Shown here piece by piece: positions 7,806-15,171 of a stretch of 37,202 nucleotides of DNA (position 1 is the stretch's first letter; every line of letters begins with the position of its first letter). The notes beneath the pieces were generated by a model that was not told the DNA's origin, ran no database searches, and saw only the letters and a list, made by a program, of their open reading frames with translations. Position numbers and translations under genes: made by a program. Origin of the DNA: an uncultured Opitutia bacterium (GTDB taxonomy: Bacteria; Verrucomicrobiota; Verrucomicrobiia; Opitutales; Opitutaceae); the NCBI GenBank assembly GCA_903919985.1, contig CAIXKG010000170.1, positions 1 through 37,202 of the forward strand. Reading direction: 5' to 3'.

Positions 7806-8267
7806 ATGTCGTTGCCCGAACTTATCGCTTCGCCGGACGTGCTGGTTCTCGACCTCGACGTGGTGAGCGGGGATGAGGCCATTCGCGCCTTGCATCACCG
7901 GCTGCGCGCCGCGACCCCGGACGTGAAGAACGCCGACCAATTTTTGCGGGACTTGCTTGAACGGGCGGCGCTCGCGTCGGTTTGCATCGCGGATGAGGTG
8001 GCGCTTCCGCATGCGCGCACCCTGGCGGTTGACCGGATTGTGCTCGCGGTGGCGCGGACGGCGGCGCCCGTGGCCTTTGATCCGGCGCATCCGAAGGTGC
8101 GGCTGGTGTTCCTGGTCGGTACGCCCAAGGAGGCGGTTGGGGAGTATTTGCAATTGGTGGCGGCGCTTTCGCGTTTGTTAAAGAATAAGGAGACGCGCGC
8201 GGCGTTGTTGGCGGCGCCCGCGGAAGATGAATTTCGCGCCATCCTGGCGCGGGCGCTCCAGCGATGA
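7806..8267 (+). CDS. PTS EIIA (fructose/PtsN-type) domain protein
   Basis: This single-domain protein of 153 residues belongs to the EIIA-Fru/Ntr family. The phosphorylatable histidine is H69 in VALPHARTLAVD, the family signature. LVFLVGTPKE is the conserved strand and loop further on. I chose the ATG at 7806 because the open frame upstream (to 7737) covers the terminator hairpin. No EIIB or EIIC permease genes are nearby, so a regulatory (PTS-Ntr-like) role is more likely than sugar uptake. The stop codon overlaps the start of the ClC transporter gene (ATGA), which implies coupled translation and a possible functional link to ion transport. Confidence 0.88.
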   Translation: MSLPELIASPDVLVLDLDVVSGDEAIRALHHRLRAATPDVKNADQFLRDLLERAALASVCIADEVALPHARTLAVDRIVLAVARTAAPVAFDPAHPKVRLVFLVGTPKEAVGEYLQLVAALSRLLKNKETRAALLAAPAEDEFRAILARALQR

Positions 8268-10039
8268 ACGCGGTGACGGATCCCGCGAAGCTCCTGGTGG
8301 AGCGCCTGCTGCGATTGTTGCGCTGGCGCGTGTGGATCCAGGAAAAACTCCAGCCGACCGAGTGGCAAATCACGCTGCTGTGGGCCGCGTTTGTGGGAGG
8401 ACTCGGTGCCTTGGTCTCGCTGGTTTTTCAGGGTCTGGCGGAAGGCGTGCACGATTTGCTGAGCGGATCCAGTGCGGGCGTCGTGGAGTCGATGCGACAA
8501 TTGCCGTGGTGGGCGGTGCTCGCGCTGCCGGCGGCGGGCGGACTGCTGGCGGGCCTGGTGCTCCTGCTTGGGCAACGCATCGCGCGCGGGCAGAGTTCGA
8601 CGGACTACATGGAGGCGATCGTGATCGGCTCGGGCCATCTGCCGATTCGCGCGAGTCTGGTGAAAAGCACGGCGGCACTTTTCTCGATTGGTTCGGGCGG
8701 GTCGATCGGTCGCGAAGGTCCGATGGTTCAGCTTTCCGCTGTAATGGCGTCATTCATCGGGCGCTGGCGGCAGTTCACGCCGCCGCAGTTGCGGCTGCTG
8801 GTCGCTTGCGGAGCGGCGGCGGGGATCGCATCGGCCTACAATGCCCCGATCGCGGGATCTTTCTTCGTTGCGGAAATTATTCTCGGTACGATCGCGATGG
8901 AAAGTTTGGGACCGCTCGCGGTGGCGGCGGTCGCGGCGGCGCTGACGGTGCGCGTGCTGACGAGTGAGGCGCAGCTCTACAAAGTACCGGCGTTCAAACT
9001 GAATTCACCGTGGGAGATGTTGCCCTACGTGGCTCTGGGATTGATCGCGGGCGTGGCGGCGCCGTGGTTTCTGCGGTCGTTGCGGCAGGCGGAAAAATTT
9101 TTCGTGGCCACGAAGCTGCCTTTGATCGCGCGGCTCACGCTCGGTGGACTCGTCGTTGGTGCGCTTGCGATCAAGGTGCCCGAAGTTACGGGGAACGGTT
9201 ACTCGGTGGTCGTTAACATCCTCAACGGGCACATCGTGTGGAGTGCGCTCCTCGTGATCTTTGCCTGCAAGTGGCTCGCGACGGCGGCCTCGTTCGGATC
9301 CGGTGCACCGGGCGGGGTGTTCACGCCGTCGTTGTTTATGGGCGCGAGTGTGGGTTATCTTTTTGGCACGGGCGTCCATGCGATTTGGCCGGCGGCGGCG
9401 CCGAATCCCGGCGCGTTCGCCTTGGTGGGGATGGGAGCCTTTCTCTCGGCGGCGAGCCGCGCGCCCGTGATGGCGGTTATTATGCTGTTCGAAATGACGC
9501 TGAGCTACGACATCATCCTGCCCCTGATGCTGTGCAGTGTGATTGCGTACTACACGGCGAAGGGCTTCGAGGATCGTTCGCTTTACAGTGAGGCGCTGAA
9601 GCGCAAGGCGGCGGAGACGCCCGGCGGCGGGGCCTTCGAGGTGGGCTCGGTCGCGGAACTCATGAAGAGCAAACCGCCCACGCTGCCCGCGGGCGCGCGG
9701 TTTGCGGAGATTGCCGGGCTGTTTCTTTCGCTGCGCGTCAACAATCTCTATGTGACCGACGGCGTCGGGCGTTTTCTGGGCGCGGTATCGTTGCACGACA
9801 TCAAACCCTACCTCGGTGAAGCCGAACTCGCCGAGCTGGTGATCGCGAAGGATATTTTGCGCGAAGATTTTCCCCGGGTCATGCCAACGGCTTCGTTGAG
9901 CGACGCGCTGGGTGGCTTTCTTAATTTCGAAGCGGAGCGCCTGCCGGTCGTTTCGCCCGATGGCACGCTGGTGGGTAGCCTGGCCAAGGGCGACCTGTTG
10001 CTGGCGCTGGTCGAGAAGCGCAAGAAGCCAGCGGTTTGA
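8264..10039 (+). CDS. ClC-family chloride channel/transporter with CBS domains
   Basis: This is a 591-residue integral membrane protein of the voltage-gated ClC family. The selectivity-filter signatures are GSGGSIGREGP (143-153, with E151 as the gating glutamate) and GSGAPGGVFTPSLFMGA (about 345-361). Multiple hydrophobic helices span about 35-440. A cytoplasmic pair of CBS-type domains follows (about 460-585: VGSVAELMKSKPPTL… and NNLYVTDGVGRFLGAVSLHDIKPYL, then the second copy). Aligned by eye to E. coli ClcA through PIAGSFFVAEII, the internal proton glutamate (E203 there) is replaced by a hydrophobic residue. That raises the possibility of a channel or altered coupling. The start overlaps the EIIA stop codon. 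Confidence 0.93.
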   Translation: MNAVTDPAKLLVERLLRLLRWRVWIQEKLQPTEWQITLLWAAFVGGLGALVSLVFQGLAEGVHDLLSGSSAGVVESMRQLPWWAVLALPAAGGLLAGLVLLLGQRIARGQSSTDYMEAIVIGSGHLPIRASLVKSTAALFSIGSGGSIGREGPMVQLSAVMASFIGRWRQFTPPQLRLLVACGAAAGIASAYNAPIAGSFFVAEIILGTIAMESLGPLAVAAVAAALTVRVLTSEAQLYKVPAFKLNSPWEMLPYVALGLIAGVAAPWFLRSLRQAEKFFVATKLPLIARLTLGGLVVGALAIKVPEVTGNGYSVVVNILNGHIVWSALLVIFACKWLATAASFGSGAPGGVFTPSLFMGASVGYLFGTGVHAIWPAAAPNPGAFALVGMGAFLSAASRAPVMAVIMLFEMTLSYDIILPLMLCSVIAYYTAKGFEDRSLYSEALKRKAAETPGGGAFEVGSVAELMKSKPPTLPAGARFAEIAGLFLSLRVNNLYVTDGVGRFLGAVSLHDIKPYLGEAELAELVIAKDILREDFPRVMPTASLSDALGGFLNFEAERLPVVSPDGTLVGSLAKGDLLLALVEKRKKPAV

Positions 10040-10048
10040 TCCGCCTAC

Positions 10049-10079
10049 CGGTTCGGTGCGCGTCCCGTGCACCGAACCG
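10049..10079 (+). terminator. stem-loop after the ClC gene
   Basis: Perfect 11-base arms CGGTTCGGTGC (10049-10059) and GCACCGAACCG (10069-10079) flank a 9-base loop, starting 9 bases past the stop codon. There is no T-tract, so it may be a weak or Rho-assisted terminator or an mRNA-stabilising hairpin. Confidence 0.55.
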
Positions 10080-10177
10080 TTGGTCGGCTTTCAGAACCCG
10101 TCCAACGGTCGGGTCCCCAGTGCTCCAGCGACGCGCCCCACCGAGGCAGAATGAGGCGGGCGCATTGTTTTCTCCAA

Positions 10178-10231
10178 GCGTAACGCAATCGTGACTTCTG
10201 AGTCATTAAATCGTGACACGCGCGGTCTAAA
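10178..10231 (+). promoter_or_regulatory. Pho-box-like promoter of the PstS-like gene
   Basis: Four 7-base units, GCGTAAC (10178), TCGTGAC (10189), GAGTCAT (10200) and TCGTGAC (10211), repeat at exactly 11 bases with 4-base linkers. Eight bases after the last unit comes TCTAAA (10226-10231) as a -10-like element. The same 8-base spacing and a nearly identical hexamer (TCTAAG) follow the tandem units before the porin-pst operon. This matches the architecture of PhoB-activated promoters, in which Pho boxes replace the -35 element. The leader to the ATG at 10309 is about 70 bases. Confidence 0.7.
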
Positions 10232-10308
10232 CTCCTGCGTCCAGTAATCACATAGCCATCTGGCACGTTCGTTTATCGAAACACCTCAACTCAGATTCGA
10301 AGCTAAAG

Positions 10309-11517
10309 ATGAAACCATTCCAGCAACTTCTCGCGGCCGTTTCTGTGCTCGCGTTCGCTAGCATCGCCACCGCCCAAACCACGACGCTCCGAATCACGGG
10401 ATCGACCGCCTTCCGCGCGGCCACGGTCACGGCGGTCCAGAACATCCTGCAGCCCGGGTATACCTTCGGTTACAACGGAACGAGCGTCACGGGCGCCGGC
10501 CAGTCGGTGTTTGTTGGCACGACGAAAGTCGGGAGCCTTCCGGTCGTCATCAAATGCTCGTGGTCCGGCTCGGTTGGCGGCGTGCAGACGATCGCGCAGC
10601 AGAGCCCGGCGATCACGGTGGCCAATTGGCTGTCGGAATCGATCAACACGCTGACGGTTGCGGGCACACCAGCCCTCAATTCGGGCTCAATCTATGATTC
10701 ACCGACCGGAGCGGATATCGCGATGTCAGATTCGTTTCAAAGTTCCACCGCCTTCTCCGGACCTGGTTATAACACCCTCGCCGATACGGTGGTCGGAGTG
10801 GTTCCATTCGTCTGGACGAAGGGTTCAAGCAACGACACTGCGGTTCAGGCCAGCCTGGCCAACTTCACCAATATGTCGCCGCTGATGGCCAAGCTGGTGC
10901 TCGCCGCCGGCGCGCCGCTCTCGATGTTCACCGGCACGGCCGCGGACTCGACGGTCTACGTCTACGCCATGGGTCGCGACGAGGATTCCGGTACCCGTCT
11001 TACGGCCTTCGCTGAATCGACCTTCGGTATTTTCGGATCTCCGATTCAGTATCAACCAACGATCACCAGCGGCGCGATCGCGTCCATCGCCCCTTGGCCG
11101 GCCGCGACCGTCCTGGGCATCAGCTATCCCACTGGCCACTCGGGATTCTCGAGCGGCGGCACGATGGCCACCAATCTCAACACTCCGGTGGCGACGACAG
11201 CTCGCGACGCGTTCTCCGCGAAGTTCGCCCTCGTGGCCTATTTCGGCGTGAACGACGCCAACGGCGTGAACGGGGGAAACAATAATCTCACGTACAACGG
11301 TGTGGCCTACAGCGCCGACAACGTCCGCGAAGGCAAATATACGTTCTGGGGGTACGAGCACCTGACTTATCGCAGCACCCTCGCTGGAAATGCGAAGACC
11401 GTCGCCGATCAGATCGCGAATCAGCTTAAGACCGCCGACGCCTCCGTGTCGGGCGTGTTGCTCTCGACGATGCATGTCTCCCGTTCCACCGAGGGCGCGG
11501 TGATCATCCATAATTGA
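10309..11517 (+). CDS. PstS-like exported phosphate-binding-type protein
   Basis: The protein has 402 residues with a clear signal peptide (MKPFQQLLAAVSVLAFASIA, cleavage probably after TAQ at 23). The mature start TLRITGSTAFRAA (26-38) resembles the first ligand-binding loop of PstS proteins, and GRDEDSGTR (about 222-230) resembles their later Ser-Gly-Thr loop. It is longer and more divergent than the classical PstS encoded at 33346-34173. It probably binds phosphate or a phosphorylated compound in the periplasm or at the surface, but no transporter genes sit beside it. The Pho-box-like promoter just upstream supports a phosphate link. An exported Ig-like protein follows after 70 bases and may be co-transcribed. 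Confidence 0.75.
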   Translation: MKPFQQLLAAVSVLAFASIATAQTTTLRITGSTAFRAATVTAVQNILQPGYTFGYNGTSVTGAGQSVFVGTTKVGSLPVVIKCSWSGSVGGVQTIAQQSPAITVANWLSESINTLTVAGTPALNSGSIYDSPTGADIAMSDSFQSSTAFSGPGYNTLADTVVGVVPFVWTKGSSNDTAVQASLANFTNMSPLMAKLVLAAGAPLSMFTGTAADSTVYVYAMGRDEDSGTRLTAFAESTFGIFGSPIQYQPTITSGAIASIAPWPAATVLGISYPTGHSGFSSGGTMATNLNTPVATTARDAFSAKFALVAYFGVNDANGVNGGNNNLTYNGVAYSADNVREGKYTFWGYEHLTYRSTLAGNAKTVADQIANQLKTADASVSGVLLSTMHVSRSTEGAVIIHN

Positions 11518-11587
11518 GCCACAAGCGTGCCATCGCGCTCCCGCGCCCTGCATGCCGAGTTCATTCTCCAATCTTAGGTCCCACGAC

Positions 11588-13414
11588 ATGAAAAAACTTT
11601 TATCGACCGTCCTCCTGGCCGCGCTGTGCCTCGCCCTCCCGGCGGCCGCGCAGGTCCAAGCGAGCTTGAATGATTTGATTCTGGGATTCCGGGCAACCGG
11701 AGGCCAGGGTCAGAATATTAATCTCGAGGTGAATCTGGGCAGCGCCTCTCAGTTCCAAAACCTTTCGGCCGGCGCGACCTTGTTAATCTCGCGACTCTCG
11801 GCCGCCGACCTGGCGGCCGCGTATGGTTCGAATTGGGCCTCGCGCACCGATCTCTTCTGGGGTGTCGTCGGCACGGCCGGTCGTGTCAGCGGCGGTCCGA
11901 ATGGCGCGCCCATCGCGACGCTTTGGGCGACGCGGGCTCAGGAGACGGTTGGCACGCAATCGCTTCCGTGGACGCCCGGCAGCCGTAACGCGCAAACCAA
12001 CGCGTCCTCCGGCATTGAGGCGTTGTTGTTCGGTGCACCGGGTAGTTTGAACGGGGCGACGTCCACGAGCCTCAGTAGCTCTTCGGCCCAAATCAATGCC
12101 ACGCTCGCCGGTAGCTATACGGTCCAAGACTCATTCCAGTCGGGGACAAGTTTCGGTTTCTTCAATCCCTCCGTCAATAATTTCACCAAGGCGCCGTCCG
12201 GCGACTATGCTGTGTCGGATCTGTATGAACTCCGCGTCGACGGCGCGAGCGGGACCTACCTTGGGTCATTCGGGCTGTCCACGAGTGGCACGCTGACGTT
12301 CAGCACGTCATCCGCGTTCTTCACCGGGTCGAGCGGCGCTCCCATCATCACTACCCAGCCAAACGCGCAGGCGGTTGTCCTCGGCGGCAACGCCACGTTC
12401 AGTGTAACTGCGACCGGGACGGGAACGCTGTCCTATCAATGGTACAAAGATGGAGTCGCCATTGGGGGAGCGACGGCCAGCACGCTGACGCTCTCTGGCG
12501 TCACCGCCGCAAGTGCTGGCAGCTATTCGATCACCGTAGGCAATAGTTCGGGTTCGATCACCAGCACGGGTATCCTTCTCACGGTTGGATCGGTGCCGAA
12601 TCCTGGCCGGCTGATTAATCTTTCGGTGCTGACCTCCGTCGCGGCCGGAAATAATTTCACCTTTGGCTTTGTGGTCGGCGGCACGGGCACGAGCGGCAAT
12701 AAGCCGCTGCTCATGCGCGCGGCCGGTCCTTCGCTGGCCCAGTTTGGCGTCGGCGGGGTGCTGGCGGATCCGTTCATGGAATATTTTTCAGGCTCCAACA
12801 AGGTGACGGAGAATAACGACTGGAGCGGCGATTCTGGCGTGCTTGCGACGTCGGCAGCCGTCGGCGCTTTTCCCTACACCGCAACGACGTCGAAGGATGC
12901 GGCGATTTACCTGTCTAACGTTTCCTTTGGTGCGAACTCGGTCCGGGTTTCAGGCGTGGGCACGAATGCCGGAGCGGTCATTGCCGAGCTCTACGACGCC
13001 ACGCCTTCGGCTCAGTTCAATTCCAACACGCCCCGTTTGATCAACGTTTCCGTGCTGAAGGATATCGGATCCAGTATTACGGTGGGCTTCGTGGTCGGCG
13101 GATCCACCAATGTCAAAGTGCTCGTGCGCGCGATCGGGCCGAGCCTCACCGCCTTCGGTGTGGGCGGTGTCATCAGCGATCCGAAATTGACCTTGTTCAA
13201 CGGCGCCGGGACGGCGCTCGCAACCAATGATGACTGGGCCGGCACGGCTGCACTGACCGCCGCGTTCTCGCAAGTGGGTGCGTTCGCGCTCACCGCGACG
13301 TCGAAGGATGCTGCGGTGCTGCAAACGCTGAGCCCCGGCAGCTACACCCTCCAAGTCACGCCGTCCACCGGTTCGACCGGCGTCGCGCTCGTGGAGGTTT
13401 ACGAAGTTCCCTGA
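11588..13414 (+). CDS. exported protein with Ig-like domain and tandem verrucomicrobial C-terminal modules
   Basis: This is a 608-residue secreted or surface protein of unknown function. I chose the ATG at 11588 because it begins a good signal peptide (MKKLLSTVLLAALCLALPAAAQ); a frame opens earlier at 11552. Residues about 25-245 form a domain beginning DLILGFRATGGQGQNINLEVNLG, which I know only as a recurring domain of unknown function in verrucomicrobial exported proteins. Residues about 251-335 form an Ig-like fold (ITTQPNAQAVVLGG…YQWYKDG…AGSYSITV). Two repeats of a module follow (from about 340 and about 482), each with RLIN-S-V, GFVVGG, RA-GPSL-FGVGGV and DP. A role in surface display or substrate binding is a guess. 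Position suggests co-expression with the PstS-like gene. Confidence 0.8.
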   Translation: MKKLLSTVLLAALCLALPAAAQVQASLNDLILGFRATGGQGQNINLEVNLGSASQFQNLSAGATLLISRLSAADLAAAYGSNWASRTDLFWGVVGTAGRVSGGPNGAPIATLWATRAQETVGTQSLPWTPGSRNAQTNASSGIEALLFGAPGSLNGATSTSLSSSSAQINATLAGSYTVQDSFQSGTSFGFFNPSVNNFTKAPSGDYAVSDLYELRVDGASGTYLGSFGLSTSGTLTFSTSSAFFTGSSGAPIITTQPNAQAVVLGGNATFSVTATGTGTLSYQWYKDGVAIGGATASTLTLSGVTAASAGSYSITVGNSSGSITSTGILLTVGSVPNPGRLINLSVLTSVAAGNNFTFGFVVGGTGTSGNKPLLMRAAGPSLAQFGVGGVLADPFMEYFSGSNKVTENNDWSGDSGVLATSAAVGAFPYTATTSKDAAIYLSNVSFGANSVRVSGVGTNAGAVIAELYDATPSAQFNSNTPRLINVSVLKDIGSSITVGFVVGGSTNVKVLVRAIGPSLTAFGVGGVISDPKLTLFNGAGTALATNDDWAGTAALTAAFSQVGAFALTATSKDAAVLQTLSPGSYTLQVTPSTGSTGVALVEVYEVP

Positions 13415-13469
13415 TTCCAACGATGCAGACGTTCGGGGAAATCCGGACGGCTTCATTCGCTCTTGAAAT

Positions 13470-15164
13470 ATGCAGCGCGGCCCCTCTGTCACAACGGAGG
13501 GGCCGGCTTTGTTCACTCCCACATTGTCCCCACTTTTGTTACAACCGTGCGTCCGCGGCCCAGCCTTTTATCGCTGGGCGCGACTGCTTGTTTTCTGCTC
13601 GGCGTTGGCGGTGAGCGACGCACAGGAGGTCGCCGGCGGCCCGAATCCCGTGGCGACGCGGACCGATGAAGCGGAGCCGACCTGGCTGATCCAGGAATAC
13701 CGGGTACAGGGCGTGCGGCATTTGAGCCGGGAGCAGGTGGAGGACGCGGTCTATCCCTTTCTGGGACCGGGCCGGAGTCGGGCAGACTTGGAAATGGCGC
13801 GTGCTGCGCTGGAAAAAGCCTACCGCGATTCCGGCTTAAATACGGTCGCCGTCCAACTGCCCGAGCAGTCGGTGCGTAACGGCCTGATTGTACTCCAGGT
13901 GGTCGAAGCCTCCGTCGCCCGGCTGCGCGTGGTGGGAGCCAAATATTCTTCGCCCGCGAAGATCAAAGCGATGGCTCCGTCGCTGGCGGAGGGAAAGGTG
14001 GTGAACTTCAATCAAGTCCCCCGCGAGATCGTCGCGCTCAACCAGCAACCCGATCGTCGGGTGACGCCGACGCTGCGCGCCGGCGCGGCGCCCGGCACGG
14101 TCGATGTCGACCTCAACGTGACCGAGAGCTCTCCGCTGCACGCAAACGTCGAGCTCAATAACCGGCGGAGCGCCCACACCAGCTCGCTTCGTCTCAACGG
14201 TTCATTCACTGACAACAATTTCTTGCAACGGGGTGATTCGCTCGGCCTCAGCTTTCAAGTCGCGCCGCAGCGCATGGACGACGCGAAAGTTTTTTCCGCC
14301 TTTTATCTGACGCGGCTGCCGACCGCCTCCGGTCTGAGTCTGATGGTGCAGGGTACAAAACAGGACAGCAACGTCTCGACGTTGGGCGGAGCCGCCGTGA
14401 CCGGGCGCGGCGAAACCGCGGGAGTTCGCGCAATCCTGCGACTGCCCGCCGGCAAAGATTTCTACGAATCGTTGAGTCTCGGCGTCGATTACAAGCATTT
14501 CGACCAGACGCTGCGGATCGCCGGCACCAGCATCGTCGCTCCGATCACTTACTATCCGCTGACGGCGAATTACAATGGTACCCTGGTGGGCACTGGACGC
14601 GAAACGGATTTCAGCCTCGGAGCCACGCTGCATGTCCGCGGACTCGGCAGCGATCCGGCGGCCTTCGACACCCGCCGCTATCGCGCCGATGGCGGTTTCG
14701 CTTATCTGCGCGGAGAGGTTTCCCACCTCCATGAGCTCGTTCGAGGCTTCCAGATTTTCGGCAAGGGCCAGGGCCAGCTCGCGAGCGGACCCTTGCTCGA
14801 CAGCGAGGAATTCAGCGGCGGTGGTCTCGCCACGGCGCGTGGCTATCTCGAATCCGAGGTCGTTGGGGACAATGCATTGTTCGGGTCGCTCGAGCTGCGC
14901 AGCCCCGCGCTCGGAAAGTCGATTTCTTCGAAGCTCAACGAGTGGCGCGTCTATGTTTTCACCGATGGCGGCTGGGTGACGATTCGGGACGCGCTCCCGC
15001 AGCAACACGCGCGGCTTTATCTGGCGAGCTACGGCGCCGGCAGCCGGTTTCGGCTGGACGATCATTTCAACGGTTCCCTCGAAGCCGGCTTCCCGCTGAT
15101 CGGCCAGGGCGAATCCAAACCCAACGATGTACGCTTCACCTTCCGGTTGTGGGCGGACTTTTAA
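13470..15164 (+). CDS. TpsB two-partner secretion transporter (ShlB/FhaC/HecB family)
   Basis: This is an Omp85-superfamily outer-membrane transporter that would secrete the large TpsA protein encoded at 20646-31874. After a signal-like segment (WARLLVFCSALAVSDAQ), a POTRA_2 domain (about 70-145: YRVQGVRHLSREQVEDAV…) is followed by a second ShlB-type POTRA (to about 225). A β-barrel with ATARGYLESE (the VRGY-type plug-loop motif) ends in a terminal phenylalanine, LWADF. Coordinates give the longest frame (564 residues), but the ATG at 13470 lies just before a terminator hairpin. Initiation at a downstream TTG, for example 13536 in front of the signal peptide, is likely. The next gene starts 7 bases after the stop. 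Unusually, five genes separate TpsB from its presumed TpsA partner. Confidence 0.88.
   Translation: MQRGPSVTTEGPALFTPTLSPLLLQPCVRGPAFYRWARLLVFCSALAVSDAQEVAGGPNPVATRTDEAEPTWLIQEYRVQGVRHLSREQVEDAVYPFLGPGRSRADLEMARAALEKAYRDSGLNTVAVQLPEQSVRNGLIVLQVVEASVARLRVVGAKYSSPAKIKAMAPSLAEGKVVNFNQVPREIVALNQQPDRRVTPTLRAGAAPGTVDVDLNVTESSPLHANVELNNRRSAHTSSLRLNGSFTDNNFLQRGDSLGLSFQVAPQRMDDAKVFSAFYLTRLPTASGLSLMVQGTKQDSNVSTLGGAAVTGRGETAGVRAILRLPAGKDFYESLSLGVDYKHFDQTLRIAGTSIVAPITYYPLTANYNGTLVGTGRETDFSLGATLHVRGLGSDPAAFDTRRYRADGGFAYLRGEVSHLHELVRGFQIFGKGQGQLASGPLLDSEEFSGGGLATARGYLESEVVGDNALFGSLELRSPALGKSISSKLNEWRVYVFTDGGWVTIRDALPQQHARLYLASYGAGSRFRLDDHFNGSLEAGFPLIGQGESKPNDVRFTFRLWADF
13478..13505 (+). terminator. intrinsic terminator between the Ig-like gene and tpsB
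   Basis: The 9-base arms CGGCCCCTC (13478-13486) and GAGGGGCCG (13497-13505) form a perfect stem with a 10-base loop, followed by GCTTTGTT. The hairpin sits eight bases after the first ATG of the tpsB frame. It therefore either lies inside that gene's 5' end or, more likely, shows that tpsB starts further downstream. Confidence 0.75.
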
Positions 15165-15171
15165 TCACTCC

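Noticed and set aside
13487-13496. CTGTCAC at 13485-13491 as a Pho box for tpsB
   Set aside because: It is a single unit lying in the loop and stem of a terminator hairpin and has no partner at 11-base spacing.
13505-13545. Possible Pho-box array just before the tpsB signal peptide (TTGTCCC and TTGTTAC)
   Set aside because: The two units are 12 bases apart, not 11, and no third unit or TCTAA hexamer follows at 8 bases.
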